Numbered from the stretch's first letter, positions 43,779 through 53,911 are shown. The stretch is DNA of 64,000 bases from Dehalococcoidia bacterium (GCA_026003895.1 BPIC01000001.1:124001-188000); one strand, 5' to 3'. Notes: a model not told the origin generated them from the letters alone. Translations and numbers: made by a program.

Positions 43779-44432
43779 GCCTCGAGGGTAGCACGCCGCC
43801 ACGCCAGCCGGCGCGACTCCGTCGCGATCGCCCGTTGCCCTGCCCAAACCGCCGTTCTCGCCGGCAGCGGCCGCGCGGCGAGGCCGCCCTCGGCACGCGG
43901 AACGTCCTTGATGCCGAACCTGTCTCCCCGGGGACACGGCGCATCAGCCATCAGGCGATGGCAAGGGCGCTGCCGCCCCAAAGCACACAGACGACCCTCG
44001 CGGCGGCCAGCTTCTCCGTTCGGCAACGCATGGTCGCCGTTCCGCGCGAGGCAAGCTGCGCCCCGCTCACCTCTGCGCGATCGGTGCGATGCTGCTGAGG
44101 CGCATCGTCTTTTTCGCGGCCGGGTCGACCGTGACTGGTCCTGATGCCCAATGCTGTGCGTCCGGAACGCCGGCCTCGGCCCTCCCCACCGGTTGCCGCA
44201 GATCTCGCCAACCCGACGACCGTTCCGTTGACGGCGTGGCACAGATTGACCGGGCGTGGTCACGCCACGCGGCTGGCATTGGCACGCACCATGGGAGAGG
44301 TGACTGTCGACGGTGGTTTCGATTGCCGGGTTACCGAACGTTCGCGCGGCGGCCCAGCGCGGGGTGACAGCGCCGATCTCCCCAAGCCGGGGCCTACCGC
44401 TCCGCCGAGTGTGGCAAGTAGCATACCGGTCG
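43779..44432. other. Gene-free stretch between rsmI and a membrane protein gene
   Basis: About 650 bases with no supported gene. Reading frames are short and without ribosome sites. GGCGTGG occurs twice, at about 44233 and 44259, the second next to its own inverted copy; too short to call. The right end holds the likely -10 of the following gene. Confidence 0.5.
44419..44424 (+). promoter_or_regulatory. -10-like hexamer of the membrane protein gene
   Basis: TAGCAT ends eight bases before the ATG at 44433, and no ribosome binding site intervenes. Another candidate leaderless start. Confidence 0.35.
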
Positions 44433-45209
44433 ATGCGTTCCTTCAAACTGCTGCTCGACATCATGATGGGCGCGGTCATCCCGATCGTCGTCCTGCAATG
44501 GTTCTCTGGCCCACTCACCGCGCCGGTCGCCTACGTCGTGTCGGCGCTCATCCCAGTCGGCTGGGTGATCGCCGACCTGCTCTTCATCACCAAGCGGTTC
44601 AACTTCATCACCAGCTACACCGGCATCTCGGCGATTGTCCGTGGCGCGCTCGCCTTCTGGTTCGTGGACGGCCTGCTCTTCGCGATCAAGGACACCCTTG
44701 GGATCGTGCTGACGGTGCTGCTGTTCGGTGTCTCAGTAGCGATCGGCAAACCGCTCCTCCAGTACTTCTTGATTCAGGGTCTGAACCCGCCGGGGCGGGG
44801 CGAGGAGCGGGCGCTCCACGAGCTGATTCGGGAGCCGGCCATCCTCCGGCGCTTCATGCTTGGCACTGCCCTGTTCACCGTCGTCAACGTGGCGCTGGCC
44901 GCGCTGAACTTCTGGCTCAATCTGACGATCGTCGTCGATCCGTTCGGCACTGAGACGTTCAATCAGCAGGTTGCCCAAGTGAACGCCATCATGCGCGTTG
45001 TCTCCATCCCCGAGATGGCGCTCCTCGTGGCAGTGTTTGTCTATGCGACGCTCGGTGTGTACCGGGCGTTGCCGGCAGAACCAGGCAAGTCGCCTTGGGA
45101 GAGCGACTTTTGGGAGTTGATGCGGCGGCGCGACGAGGAACGGGATCTGGCCGCGGCGGCCGGGGGGAGCGCTTCACCGGACACCGCCCGCAAGGCGATG
45201 ACAGACTAG
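44433..45209 (+). CDS. VC0807-like integral membrane protein
   Basis: Membrane protein of 258 aa with about six hydrophobic segments (for example MMGAVIPIVVLQWF, VVSALIPVGWVIADLLF, IVLTVLLFGVSVAIG). RRFMLGTALFTVVNVALAALNF and the pattern around QVNAIMRVVSIPEMALL recall the VC0807/YciB-like group of uncharacterised septation-type membrane proteins. The C-terminal tail is charged. The start at 44433 avoids a non-conserved upstream extension. Function unknown. Confidence 0.65.
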   Translation: MRSFKLLLDIMMGAVIPIVVLQWFSGPLTAPVAYVVSALIPVGWVIADLLFITKRFNFITSYTGISAIVRGALAFWFVDGLLFAIKDTLGIVLTVLLFGVSVAIGKPLLQYFLIQGLNPPGRGEERALHELIREPAILRRFMLGTALFTVVNVALAALNFWLNLTIVVDPFGTETFNQQVAQVNAIMRVVSIPEMALLVAVFVYATLGVYRALPAEPGKSPWESDFWELMRRRDEERDLAAAAGGSASPDTARKAMTD

Positions 45210-45249
45210 TCCGGGCTGCGCCACCTGCGGGCATCCGCGCTGTCCGACA

Positions 45250-45268
45250 AACGCGGGCATGCCGCGTT
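45250..45268. terminator. Terminator hairpin, convergent region
   Basis: AACGCGG-GCATG-CCGCGTT, a perfect 7-bp stem. On the minus strand it is followed by TGTC, giving a T-containing tail (GTTTGTC) after sucD. Confidence 0.5.
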
Positions 45269-45296
45269 CCGCGGGCGCCGCAGCCAACATCCTCGT

Positions 45297-45322
45297 GACC
45301 GGGGAACGCGCTACCCCCGGTC
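45297..45322. terminator. Second terminator hairpin, convergent region
   Basis: GACCGGGG and CCCCGGTC form a perfect 8-bp stem around a 10-base loop. It sits 12 bases past the sucD stop and can act in either direction. Confidence 0.5.
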
Positions 45323-45334
45323 GCGAAACGTGGG

Positions 45335-46225
45335 CTAGGCGGAGATTCCGCGCTCGCGCAGCAGGCTCGCCATCGCTTCGCCGAGCTTGACGTGCGTCTC
45401 GACGACGACCGCGCCGGCATCCTCCAGCGCAGCGACCTTGCTCTCGGCGGTGCCAGTGCCGCCGCTGATGATCGCCCCGGCGTGGCCCATGCGGCGACCA
45501 GGCGGTGCGCTTCGGCCGGCGATGAAGGCGACGACGGGCTTGGTGACGTGCGCTTTGATAAACGCCGCGGCATCCTCTTCGGCCGTTCCCCCGATTTCGC
45601 CCACCAGCACGATCGCCTTCGTCTCCGGGTCGGCTTCGAACATCGTCAGGACTTCGATGAAGTTCGTTCCATTGACTGGGTCGCCGCCGATGCCGACCGC
45701 GGTCGACTGGCCCAAGCCATGCTCAGTAAGAAGCGCGACTGCCTCGTAGGTGAGCGTGCCACTGCGCGAGACGACACCCACCCCGCCGGGGCGAAACATA
45801 TAGGTGGGCATGATCCCAACGCGCGCCCGCTCGCCGGGGCTTGTCACGCCCGGACAGTTCGGGCCAATCAGCCGTGCGCCGCGCTTCGCGAGATAGGGTT
45901 TCACCTTCACCATATCGAGCGTCGGTACGCCATCGGCAATGCAGACGATCAGCCGTATGCCGGCATCGGCTGCCTCGAGGATGGCGTCGGCGACCCCGGC
46001 GGCCGGAACAGAGACGAGGCTCGTATTGGCGCCGGTTTCGCGCACGGCCTGCTCGACCGTGTTGAACACCGGCACGCCCTCGACGTCGCTCCCGCCGCGG
46101 CCGGGAGTCACGCCGGCGACGACGTTGGTGCCGAATTCGCGGCTGACACGCGCGTGAAAGCTGCCTTCGCGCCCCGTGATGCCTTGCACGACCAGGCGAC
46201 AGCTGCGGTCAAGCAGGATTGCCAT
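45335..46225 (-). CDS. sucD: Succinyl-CoA synthetase (succinate-CoA ligase) alpha subunit
   Basis: TCA-cycle enzyme subunit of 296 aa. The CoA-binding Rossmann part begins [35 protein letters not shown] and [16 protein letters not shown] are conserved blocks. The phosphohistidine is His248 in [24 protein letters not shown] precedes the ATG. It lies 24 bases downstream of sucC in one operon. Confidence 0.97.
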   Translation of the reverse strand: MAILLDRSCRLVVQGITGREGSFHARVSREFGTNVVAGVTPGRGGSDVEGVPVFNTVEQAVRETGANTSLVSVPAAGVADAILEAADAGIRLIVCIADGVPTLDMVKVKPYLAKRGARLIGPNCPGVTSPGERARVGIMPTYMFRPGGVGVVSRSGTLTYEAVALLTEHGLGQSTAVGIGGDPVNGTNFIEVLTMFEADPETKAIVLVGEIGGTAEEDAAAFIKAHVTKPVVAFIAGRSAPPGRRMGHAGAIISGGTGTAESKVAALEDAGAVVVETHVKLGEAMASLLRERGISA

Positions 46226-46249
46226 GATCGTCTCCTTCCTTTTCGAGAA

Positions 46250-47407
46250 TCACCGCTGGCCTGCCTCGACCGCTTTGCGGGCACCGTCCAGCAGATCGGT
46301 CGCGACGATGATTGGCAGCCCCGACTCGGCGAGCATTCGCTTCCCCTCCTCGGCGCGGGTGCCATCCAGCCGGACGACGAGCGGCAGGTTCAGCCCCACC
46401 TCGCGCACCGCCTCGATGATGCCGGTCGCAATCGTGTCGCCGCGGGCAATCCCGCCGAAGATGTTCACGAGGATCGACTTGACGTCCGGATCGGAGAGGA
46501 TGACCCGAAAGGCGCTTGCCACCCGTTCGGCACTCGCAGCGCCGACGTCGAGGAAGTTGGCCGGTGCGCCGCCCATCAACTTGATGACATCCATCGTCGC
46601 CATCGCCAACCCGGCGCCGTTGACCATGCAACCGACGAAGCCATCGAGTTTGACATAGGCAACGCCGGTTTCTGACGCCTTCACTTCGAGGGGGTCTTCC
46701 TCGTCGAGGTCGCGCAGGGCACGGATGTCGGGATGGCGGAACAAAGCGTTATCGTCGAAGTTGATCTTGGCGTCGAGAGCGAGGACGCGCCCATCCTGCG
46801 TGACGACGAGAGGGTTGATTTCGGCGAGGGTGCAGTCTTTTTCCTCGAAGAGGCGCACAAGCCGGGCGATCAGGTCGGCGGTCTGCCGCACCTGCTCCCA
46901 CGTCAGGTGCATCGCGAAGCCGAGCTCGCGGCCTTGGAACCCGAGGAAGCCAATCGTCGGGTCGACGTAGGCACGAAGAATTTTCTCGGGCGACGCGGCA
47001 GCGACCTCTTCGATCTCCATGCCGCCGGCCTCACTCGCCATCACGACCACTTGGCCGACTTTGCGGTCGAGCGTGATACCGAGGTACAGCTCGCGCGCTG
47101 GCGTCATGGCCTCTTCGATGAGGACGCGGTGAACGTGCTGGCCTTCCGGTTTCGTCTGCGGCGTTCGCAACTTCATGCCGATAATGGAGCGGGCGGCAGC
47201 CTCGAGCTCGTCGCGGTTGGCGGCTACTTTGATGCCCCCGCCTTTGCCACGCCCGCCGGCGTGGATCTGTGCTTTGACGACCACGGGATAGCCGATCTCG
47301 TCGGCGACTTGGACGGCTTCGCGGACGGTGGCAGCGACCGCGCCCTTTGGCACAGCAACGCCATAGTCGCGCAGCAGCGCTTTGGCCTGAAATTCGTGGA
47401 TCTTCAT
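46250..47407 (-). CDS. sucC: Succinyl-CoA synthetase beta subunit
   Basis: ATP-grasp subunit of 385 aa that binds the nucleotide. [22 protein letters not shown] at the N-terminus fixes the ATG at 47407; the frame stays open far upstream but only through the reverse of the PP2C gene. Conserved blocks are [48 protein letters not shown] and [15 protein letters not shown]. It lies divergent from the phosphatase gene, upstream of sucD. Confidence 0.96.
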   Translation of the reverse strand: MKIHEFQAKALLRDYGVAVPKGAVAATVREAVQVADEIGYPVVVKAQIHAGGRGKGGGIKVAANRDELEAAARSIIGMKLRTPQTKPEGQHVHRVLIEEAMTPARELYLGITLDRKVGQVVVMASEAGGMEIEEVAAASPEKILRAYVDPTIGFLGFQGRELGFAMHLTWEQVRQTADLIARLVRLFEEKDCTLAEINPLVVTQDGRVLALDAKINFDDNALFRHPDIRALRDLDEEDPLEVKASETGVAYVKLDGFVGCMVNGAGLAMATMDVIKLMGGAPANFLDVGAASAERVASAFRVILSDPDVKSILVNIFGGIARGDTIATGIIEAVREVGLNLPLVVRLDGTRAEEGKRMLAESGLPIIVATDLLDGARKAVEAGQR

Positions 47408-47517
47408 CGTTTGTATCCCACGGGTTACTCGAAAGCGCGCGGCCTGCCGGGCGGGGAACGGGGAGCGGCGGCGCCCGCCGCGGCAGTGTAGCACAGGCTC
47501 ACGCCCTGGCGGGTGAA

Positions 47518-47526
47518 TGCTACAAT
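47518..47526 (+). promoter_or_regulatory. Extended -10 of the PP2C gene
   Basis: TGC TACAAT, identical to the element in front of the DUF2007-accD operon. It gives a leader of about 80 bases. No -35 match. Confidence 0.55.
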
Positions 47527-47611
47527 TGGCGCAGTCTTGCCCCAACCGAGGCCGCGCTCTGGCGGCGGCGACGACGAGGCGCTCTCGGCCGCGCTCCGGA
47601 GGAGGAGAGGG

Positions 47612-48733
47612 ATGGGCCGTACCCGCGTCCGGGTCGGCGCAGCGACCGATGTCGGTCGCACCCGCAGCCACAACGAAGACAACTACGGCCTCCGGGTACC
47701 GGACGATCTCGAGATCGCCGCTCGCAAGGGGAGCCTGCTGGTCGTTTGCGACGGGATGGGCGGGCACGCGGCGGGTGAAGTCGCGTCCCAGATCGCGGTC
47801 GAAACCATCCTGACCACCTACTACGACGCCGCTAGCGAGGACCCGGCCGACGCGCTTGTCCAAGCGATTCAGCTTGCCAACGCCAAAATTTTCGAGCAGG
47901 CGTCCCAACGGCCCGACCAGCGCGGCATGGGGACCACCTGTGTCGCCGTCGTGATACGCGGCGACGAACTGACCATCGCCCATGCCGGCGATAGTCGGGC
48001 CTATTTGCTCCGCGACGGTGCGCTGACTCGCCTGACACGCGACCATAGCCTCGTCGAGGAATGGGTCGCAAAGGGGATGCTCCCGGCCGACCAAGCCGAT
48101 CAACACCCGATGGCAAATGTCATCACGCGCGCCCTCGGCCACGCGCCCGAGGTCCAAGTCGAGATCCGGCGCGAAGCTGCCCAAGCCGGCGACGTGCTCA
48201 TGCTCTGTTCCGACGGCCTCTCCGGCCGGATCGGCGAAGACGTGATGCGCACTACGCTGCTCGAGCTGGGCAATCCGGACCAGGCCGTGGCCGCCTTGAT
48301 CGCCCTTGCCAACGACTCGGGCGGTCCCGACAACATCAGCGTCATTGTGGCCCAGATTGAAGAGACCGCACCCCTTGCCTCTCCCTCGTCGAACGGCAGC
48401 GAGCCGGAGACCACCCAACCAAACGCCAAGCGCCTCGACCAGACCGAACGCCTCGAGGCAACGCGCCCCGTCAGCAGTACGGCGACGATCCCCACCGTCC
48501 GCATCACGGAAGGAGAGGGCAAAGCATGGGGGCCGGTGCCGACCGCCGAGGAGGCAGGGGCGCGCGGGCCAATGGTGCGCGGCTGCTACATCGCCGCGGC
48601 GACGGTACTGCTGGCGCTGATGGTGCTGGCGCTCGTCATCGCCAGCGCCCTCATGGGCTGGATTCCGGCGCTGCGGCTCGTCGATGTCGCCGCACCGCTC
48701 TGGTCGCTGGTGGCGCTGCGCTCGATCCTTTAG
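47612..48733 (+). CDS. PP2C-type protein phosphatase with C-terminal membrane span
   Basis: Ser/Thr phosphatase (PrpC/Stp type) of 373 aa. The metal-binding motifs are in order: [43 protein letters not shown] and [11 protein letters not shown] Ser/Thr/Pro-rich linker (about 250-305) leads to one hydrophobic span ([20 protein letters not shown]) near the C-terminus, which tethers the catalytic domain at the inner membrane. GGAGGAGGAGAGG precedes the ATG at 47612. A likely counterpart of Hanks kinases such as the one at the left edge, although they are far apart. Confidence 0.92.
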   Translation: MGRTRVRVGAATDVGRTRSHNEDNYGLRVPDDLEIAARKGSLLVVCDGMGGHAAGEVASQIAVETILTTYYDAASEDPADALVQAIQLANAKIFEQASQRPDQRGMGTTCVAVVIRGDELTIAHAGDSRAYLLRDGALTRLTRDHSLVEEWVAKGMLPADQADQHPMANVITRALGHAPEVQVEIRREAAQAGDVLMLCSDGLSGRIGEDVMRTTLLELGNPDQAVAALIALANDSGGPDNISVIVAQIEETAPLASPSSNGSEPETTQPNAKRLDQTERLEATRPVSSTATIPTVRITEGEGKAWGPVPTAEEAGARGPMVRGCYIAAATVLLALMVLALVIASALMGWIPALRLVDVAAPLWSLVALRSIL

Positions 48734-49041
48734 CGGAGCTGCGGCGCGGGGACGATCCGCGTATACGGCCTCCCGGTACGCGGGTCTTCTTCGCAATAGA
48801 GCGCGAGATTCTTCTCCTGCAGCTTGCTCAAAAACTGCTCCCAGGTGAGCGGCACAAACCGGGCGAAGGTGTGGCCTGGGAACCAAACGCGAAGGATACC
48901 GACTTCATTGCCGACATAGGTGTTGGCGAGATGGCCGGGCTTGCCGCCATGTGCCTCCACCCACTCGCGGATCACGTCGGGATGAACGAGCACCATGCCG
49001 CTACTACGTTCGTTCGAGCGGCGCCGGCCAGACCAGGGCAT
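48730..49041 (-). CDS. Small protein of unknown function with WxEAHGGKP motif
   Basis: About 103 aa. The part from [23 protein letters not shown] through ILRVWFPGH to [24 protein letters not shown] looks conserved. It resembles small proteins found beside branching enzymes in several phyla, where an R-W-x-E-x-x-GG-x-P start and an F-x-x-K-F-x-E-KNL-A end recur; this is recalled, not searched. The start is unsure: ATG at 49041, or 48996 which would remove 15 basic residues. Its end overlaps the PP2C gene by four bases, convergent. Confidence 0.6.
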   Translation of the reverse strand: MPWSGRRRSNERSSGMVLVHPDVIREWVEAHGGKPGHLANTYVGNEVGILRVWFPGHTFARFVPLTWEQFLSKLQEKNLALYCEEDPRTGRPYTRIVPAPQLR

Positions 49042-49162
49042 TGTCCGCAACCCCCGTATCTCCCCGTTTGGCGGCCAAAGGACGCCCGTACGCATCCTTG
49101 GAAACCGGGCGTAGTCTAGCATGAACGTACAATTACTCGTATCAACTTAGCATCGAGCGGCG

Positions 49163-50299
49163 CTACGTTTTGCTCGCCGCGCTCGATCGCGTCAACGACT
49201 GCCGGATCATCAGGAACTCGCTCAGGTTCTCGGCGGTCAGCATCCCGACCAGTCGCTCACCGTCGAAGACGAGGAGGGGCGCCCGGCTGGAACCGAAATG
49301 CTCGAGCGCGATCGTCAGGTCATCGTCGGGGGCAACGCGGACGAAATCCCGCACCATGGCCTCCGACACATAGGTATCGCGCCCATCGCGCGCCAGAGCG
49401 TAGAACAGACGATCGCGCGGCAGTACGCCGAGCACTTGATCGCCGAGCACCACCGGAAAATCTTGTTGGGTACCGGCAATCAAGAGCTCGGCGGCATCAC
49501 CGAGCACCTGCCCGTGGCGCAGCGTGTCAAAGCGCGTGATCATGGCGTCGCGGATACGGGCACCGTTCAAGACGTCCTGCGTCTGAACTATCGCAGCTTC
49601 GCCCGACGCGCCGATGAACAGGAAGAACGCGATCAAGATGAGCAAGAGGTTCAGCGTGAAGAGGCCGATGATGCCGAAGAGCACGGCGAAGCCCTGACCG
49701 ACGGTCGCAGCGATGCGCGTCCCGCGCACAGGTCCAAGCCGCTGCGCCAAGAGGGCACGCAGGATGCGGCCACCGTCCATCGGGAAGGCCGGAAGCAGGT
49801 TGAATGCCGCCAAGAGCACGTTGGCGAGAAAGATGCGTTGCACAAAGTCGTCGGAGAGCAAGGGCCCGACCGTCGGCGGCCGTCCCGTAAGAAGCAGCAT
49901 GCCACCCCAGAGGACGGCTGCGATCGCAACGTTCACCAACGGTCCGGCAAGCGCAATCCAAAATTCCTCGTGCGGCTTGCCCATACTGCTCAGCCGCGCG
50001 ACCCCGCCGATCGGGTAGAGCGTGATGTCGACGGTGCGGATGCCATAAGCACGCGCCGTCAAGGCGTGGCCAAGCTCGTGGAGCAACACACAGGCGAACA
50101 ACGAGACGATGAAGGCGAGCTCGAGAAGCACGTTGCCACGCTGCAACGATTCCAGCCAGCTGAGAAAGCCGAGCAGCAAAAAGAAGGTGAAATGAATCCG
50201 GATCGGAATGCCGAAGACTCGGGCGACCGTGAACGCCCCCGAGGTCGGCGGCGGGTCCGGCCGTTTCGCCGCAGTCGTGTTCGGTACCGTTTGGTTCAT
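49163..50299 (-). CDS. Site-2 protease family metalloprotease with CBS domains
   Basis: Intramembrane zinc protease of 378 aa (SpoIVFB/Rip-like). The zinc site HELGH is at 74-78 within LHELGHALTARAYG, and the third ligand region is NLLPAFPMDGGRILRALL. About six spans come first, then a cytosolic pair of CBS domains (about 250-365, with IRDAMITRFDTL and VLGVLPRDRLFYAL) that probably bind nucleotides and regulate cleavage. GGAGACAGCG precedes the ATG. The substrate is likely an anti-sigma or other membrane protein, unknown here. Confidence 0.92.
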   Translation of the reverse strand: MNQTVPNTTAAKRPDPPPTSGAFTVARVFGIPIRIHFTFFLLLGFLSWLESLQRGNVLLELAFIVSLFACVLLHELGHALTARAYGIRTVDITLYPIGGVARLSSMGKPHEEFWIALAGPLVNVAIAAVLWGGMLLLTGRPPTVGPLLSDDFVQRIFLANVLLAAFNLLPAFPMDGGRILRALLAQRLGPVRGTRIAATVGQGFAVLFGIIGLFTLNLLLILIAFFLFIGASGEAAIVQTQDVLNGARIRDAMITRFDTLRHGQVLGDAAELLIAGTQQDFPVVLGDQVLGVLPRDRLFYALARDGRDTYVSEAMVRDFVRVAPDDDLTIALEHFGSSRAPLLVFDGERLVGMLTAENLSEFLMIRQSLTRSSAASKT

Positions 50300-50460
50300 C
50301 GCTGTCTCCGCATAGAGCGCGAGCGTCTCTCTTCATTCTACGACCAGACAGGGCTCGCAAACGCAACGCAAACACCGCGTCGGGATTGACGGGCGAACCG
50401 GTCGGCCAGGACAATTGAGCCGCACGTCGGTCGCGAGCTTCGTCAGAGGAACGCGGCCAG

Positions 50461-51555
50461 TTGGAGTCTGGATTGCCGATTAGCCCCTGGTTCTACGTCG
50501 TCTTCACGGCCTGCGTCGTCAGCCTCCTGCTCGCGGATTTGCTGCTGTTTCATCGCAAAGCGCATGCGGTCTCTTTGCGCGAGGCTGGGTTGTGGACCGC
50601 GTTTTGGGTCTCACTCGCGATGCTGTTCAACTTCGGGGTCTGGTACATTTTCGGGCTTGATAAGGCGATCGAGTTCCTCACCGGCTACTTGATCGAGGAG
50701 TCGCTCAGCGTCGACAACATGTTTGTCTTTGTGCTGCTCTTTTCGGCATTCGCAGTGCCGAAGGAATATCAGCACCGTGTGTTGTTCATCGGTGTGTTGA
50801 GCGCGCTGATAATGCGCGGCATCATGATCGCGGTCGGCGCCTACCTCGTTTCGCAGTTTCAGTGGGTGCTGCTGCTGTTTGGGCTCTTCCTGATCGTCGC
50901 GGCAATCCGGATGTTCACCTCGAAGGAAGAGGAGAGCATCGAGATCGAGAAGAACCTCGTCGTGCGCGCCGTGCGAAAGATCTTTCCGGTAACGCCGCGC
51001 TACTACGGTCAGTCGTTCTTTGTGAAGTTGGACGGTCGGGTTTTCGCGACTCCGCTGCTGATCGTCGTCGCGGTCGTCGAAGCGACGGATCTCCTGTTCG
51101 CGCTCGATTCGATCCCAGCTATCTTCGCTATTACGACAGACCCGTTTATCGTCTACACCTCGAATGTCTTCGCCATCCTTGGGCTGCGTTCCCTTTATTT
51201 TCTGCTCGCCGGTGTCGTAGACCGCTTCTACCTGCTGCGCTACGGGTTGGCAATCGTCCTCGGCTTCATCGGACTGAAGCTTGTTGGCGCGGTGGTGGGG
51301 CACATCGACGTTGGCGGGCGCGACATCGATCTGCATGTGCCGACGACGATATCGCTCGCGGTTGTCGCAAGTGTGCTGGTCGCGGCGACGGTCGGATCCC
51401 TGCTCTTCCCTCGCCAGCCGGCTGTTCACGCTGAACCGCCGAGCCACCCAAGCGACGAACTGCCGCCGCCCGAGCCTGCCGAGATTCTGCAGCGCGAGAT
51501 GGGGACGCCCCCGGGCGGCGATGCCGTGGGCCGATCGCCGGGGCGATCCGGCTAG
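50461..51555 (+). CDS. TerC family integral membrane protein
   Basis: Polytopic protein of 364 aa with seven to nine spans. Family signatures are EESLSVDNMFVFVLLFSAF and VVEATDLLFALDSIPAIFAIT, which contain the conserved acidic metal-binding residues. Related proteins (Alx, MeeF, TerC) export manganese and help metalate secreted proteins, so this is a probable metal-ion transporter. It uses a TTG start at 50461, ten bases after GAGGAA. The C-terminal tail is Pro/Glu-rich. No yybP-ykoY riboswitch signature is seen upstream. Confidence 0.88.
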   Translation: MESGLPISPWFYVVFTACVVSLLLADLLLFHRKAHAVSLREAGLWTAFWVSLAMLFNFGVWYIFGLDKAIEFLTGYLIEESLSVDNMFVFVLLFSAFAVPKEYQHRVLFIGVLSALIMRGIMIAVGAYLVSQFQWVLLLFGLFLIVAAIRMFTSKEEESIEIEKNLVVRAVRKIFPVTPRYYGQSFFVKLDGRVFATPLLIVVAVVEATDLLFALDSIPAIFAITTDPFIVYTSNVFAILGLRSLYFLLAGVVDRFYLLRYGLAIVLGFIGLKLVGAVVGHIDVGGRDIDLHVPTTISLAVVASVLVAATVGSLLFPRQPAVHAEPPSHPSDELPPPEPAEILQREMGTPPGGDAVGRSPGRSG

Positions 51556-51565
51556 CGCTGGCCTG

Positions 51566-52864
51566 TTAGGCGAGGACGGCGAGGCTGAGCGTCTGCGGGC
51601 CTTGGAGGGACCACGCGCCGCTGCGCTCGATCGTGACGGGGACGATCTGCCCGGTGAGATCGCCTGGCTGGTCCCAAAAGACGAGTTTGTTCGTCCGCGT
51701 CCGTCCGGTCCAGCGGCCGGCCTTCTTTCCTTCTACCAGCACGTCAACCGTTTGCCCGACATAACGAGCGTTGTAGGCCGCGCTGATCTGCTCCTGCAGG
51801 CGCTCGATGGCGTGGAGGCGTGCTTTCTTTTCGCTGGGGGGGACGTCATCCTCCAGCCGTGCGGCAAGCGTTCCGGGCCGGGGCGAATAGGCGGCGACGT
51901 GCACGACGTCGATTGCCAATTCGGCGAGCAAATCGTAGGTATTCTGGAAGGCGCGCTCACTCTCCCCCGGGTAGCCAACGATGATATCGGTCGCCATCGA
52001 AACGCCGGGGATTGCCTCGCGAATGCGACCGACCAGTGCCCGGTACTCATCGGCGGTGTAGCCCCGCCGCATCGAGCGGAGGATCTCGTCATCGCCCGAC
52101 TGCACGGGAAGATTGATGTGCTCACACACCTTGGGCAGTTCGGCGACGGCCTGTATCAGCTTGTCGGTCATGTCGCGTGGGTGAGAGGTGAGAAAGCGGA
52201 TGCGCTCCAGTCCATCGATGGCATTCAGCGCGGTCAGCAGGTCGGCCAAGTCGGGGCGATCGGGCAGGTCGCTCCCGTAGGAATCGACGTTTTGGCCGAG
52301 CAGCGTCACCTCACGTGCGCCACGCTGAACGAGGGCACGGACCTCTTCGACCAGCTCGGGAAGCGGCCGGCTCACCTCGACACCGCGCCGGTAGGGGATC
52401 ACACAGAACGAACAGACCTTGTTGCAGCCGTGGCTGATCGGAACGAACGCCGTTGGTCCCTTGGGCATCGGGACTGGCAGCCGGCCCGGCTCGAGACAGC
52501 CTTCACCGCTGCCCGCCTTCTCGCCAGCAATCGCCAAAAGGGGATCGAACTGTTGCGGCCGGCAGAAGACATCGACGAAGGGGAACTCCTTGGCGAGCGC
52601 TGAAGCGTCCTTCGGCACCATGCAGCCGACGAGTGCGAGCGTCATCTCCGGCCGGCGCTGCTTCAATCCCTTCAAAAGGTGGAGTTGGTTGATCGCTTTG
52701 TCCTCGGCGGCGCGGCGAACGCTGCAGGTGTTCAGCACAACGACGTCCGAGCCGTCGGGACGGTCGGCAGGCTCATAGCCGAGCTGCTCGAGCGCAGCCC
52801 CGAGCCGCTCGGAGTCCGAGACGTTCATCTGACAGCCGACGGTCCAAATGTAGTAGCGGGGCAT
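51566..52864 (-). CDS. miaB: tRNA-2-methylthio-N6-dimethylallyladenosine synthase
   Basis: Radical-SAM methylthiotransferase of 432 aa modifying A37 of tRNAs. The N-terminal cluster ligands are Cys11, Cys47 and Cys81. The radical SAM CxxxCxxC is Cys147/151/154 in HGCNKVCSFCVIPYRRG. LGQNVDSYG and LPVQSGDDEILRSMRRGY are conserved, and a C-terminal TRAM domain follows (about 365-430). The ATG at 52864 has AAGGA upstream. Its own promoter lies at 52893-52922. It ends ten bases from the convergent TerC gene. Confidence 0.95.
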   Translation of the reverse strand: MPRYYIWTVGCQMNVSDSERLGAALEQLGYEPADRPDGSDVVVLNTCSVRRAAEDKAINQLHLLKGLKQRRPEMTLALVGCMVPKDASALAKEFPFVDVFCRPQQFDPLLAIAGEKAGSGEGCLEPGRLPVPMPKGPTAFVPISHGCNKVCSFCVIPYRRGVEVSRPLPELVEEVRALVQRGAREVTLLGQNVDSYGSDLPDRPDLADLLTALNAIDGLERIRFLTSHPRDMTDKLIQAVAELPKVCEHINLPVQSGDDEILRSMRRGYTADEYRALVGRIREAIPGVSMATDIIVGYPGESERAFQNTYDLLAELAIDVVHVAAYSPRPGTLAARLEDDVPPSEKKARLHAIERLQEQISAAYNARYVGQTVDVLVEGKKAGRWTGRTRTNKLVFWDQPGDLTGQIVPVTIERSGAWSLQGPQTLSLAVLA

Positions 52865-53190
52865 CGCCGATCCTTGCCGTGGAGACTGCCCGATTCTATC
52901 CCTGCTCGCTTCGGGGCGGCAATCGGTCGAGAACCTTGGGGTCCGTCCCCGTCACGACGGGATCGCCGCACGACCGGCTGCCTCACGGAGTCGCGTGCCA
53001 CGCCGATGACGGCCCTTCGTGACCGAACCAACCGCCGTCATCACGGCCACCCAACCACTACCCACCAGCCGGTCGAGGCAGGGTGAGAACGGACAACCGT
53101 GCCGCGCGGAATCGGTGGGCAGTTCGCGCGGCAGTGCGAGGCACGCAACCGGCTATACTGGCCGGCCAAAGCCCAGCGCGAGGAGAGGCC
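52865..53190. other. Intergenic region between miaB and the Dabb gene
   Basis: About 325 bases holding the miaB promoter on the left and a TATACT hexamer (53154-53159) for the Dabb protein on the right. Nothing else recognised. Confidence 0.5.
52893..52922 (-). promoter_or_regulatory. Promoter of miaB
   Basis: TTGCCG (52922-52917), an 18-nt spacer and TAGAAT (52898-52893) on the minus strand. Confidence 0.5.
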
Positions 53191-53505
53191 GTGGTCCGAC
53201 ACATCATCTTCTTCAAGTTTAGAGAGGACGCACCGGCGGAGCAGGTGGAGGCAGCCGTCCAGGCGCTCCGGTCGCTCAAACAGGAGGTCCCGCAGATCCG
53301 CGAGTTCACCATCGGCAAGGCGCAAAACAAGGGACCACGCCCACCACGCTACAACTGGGCAATGGTGATGGACTTCGACTCCTTCGAAGACCTCGACGCC
53401 TACAACAAGAGCGCCGCCCACGACCGCGTCGTCCAGGAACATCTCGTGCCGCTCGTCGAGCACATTACCGGCATTGACTACGACCTCGAGCCCTATCGGG
53501 CATAA
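53191..53505 (+). CDS. Dabb (stress-responsive A/B barrel) domain protein
   Basis: Small ferredoxin-like dimeric barrel protein of 104 aa. The start VRHIIFFKFREDAPAEQVEA and the core YNWAMVMDFDSFEDLDAYNKSAAHDRVVQEHL match the Dabb family. GTG at 53191 follows GAGGAGAGG. Family members include stress-induced proteins and some cyclases. The cellular role here is unknown. Confidence 0.88.
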   Translation: MVRHIIFFKFREDAPAEQVEAAVQALRSLKQEVPQIREFTIGKAQNKGPRPPRYNWAMVMDFDSFEDLDAYNKSAAHDRVVQEHLVPLVEHITGIDYDLEPYRA

Positions 53506-53877
53506 CGGCCCGCCAACCGCGCCCCAACCGGTGTTGCACAGAACGGTCGCCCCCCTTTGGCGATTGAGGGACGCTCGCCTTGAGCCGATCGACCTCCAAC
53601 ACGCCACCGAGACGCACGATCATCCGTGATCCCGGCGGCGCGGTTGGCGACCCTCGCGGGGAACGCTCTGCCCCCCTCGTGCTCGGCCAGCGAGGTAGCG
53701 GCGCGATCCATTGGGTCACTCCTGAGGCGCGAGAACGCGGTGTCGGGCAAGGCCAGCTACCTGCGAACGGAAAGTGGGAAAAACCAGCCACGCAGAGCGG
53801 ACCGGGAGCCGAGGGAGGAGTCGGCGCGAACGACGAGAAACGCCGTCAATGAGGCAGGAGCCGCTAAGCAGACGAAG
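53506..53877. other. Gene-free stretch
   Basis: About 370 bases between the Dabb gene and the tRNA-Ser(GCU) terminator, with no supported gene or RNA. Confidence 0.5.
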
Positions 53878-53902
53878 AAACCGGCTCGATTCGAGCCGGT
53901 TT
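53878..53902 (-). terminator. Terminator of tRNA-Ser(GCU)
   Basis: AAACCGGCTCG and CGAGCCGGTTT form a perfect 11-bp stem around a three-base loop, nine bases downstream of the tRNA 3' end. On the minus strand it runs into TTTCTTCGTC. Confidence 0.8.
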
Positions 53903-53911
53903 AAGGCTGGG

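Noticed and set aside
47408..48886. Long open frame upstream of sucC on the minus strand (would give a protein of about 880 aa)
   Set aside because: It is the reverse of the PP2C gene. The sucC family N-terminus begins exactly at the ATG at 47407.
50300..50460. yybP-ykoY manganese riboswitch before the TerC gene
   Set aside because: The conserved GGGGAGUA-type core is absent.
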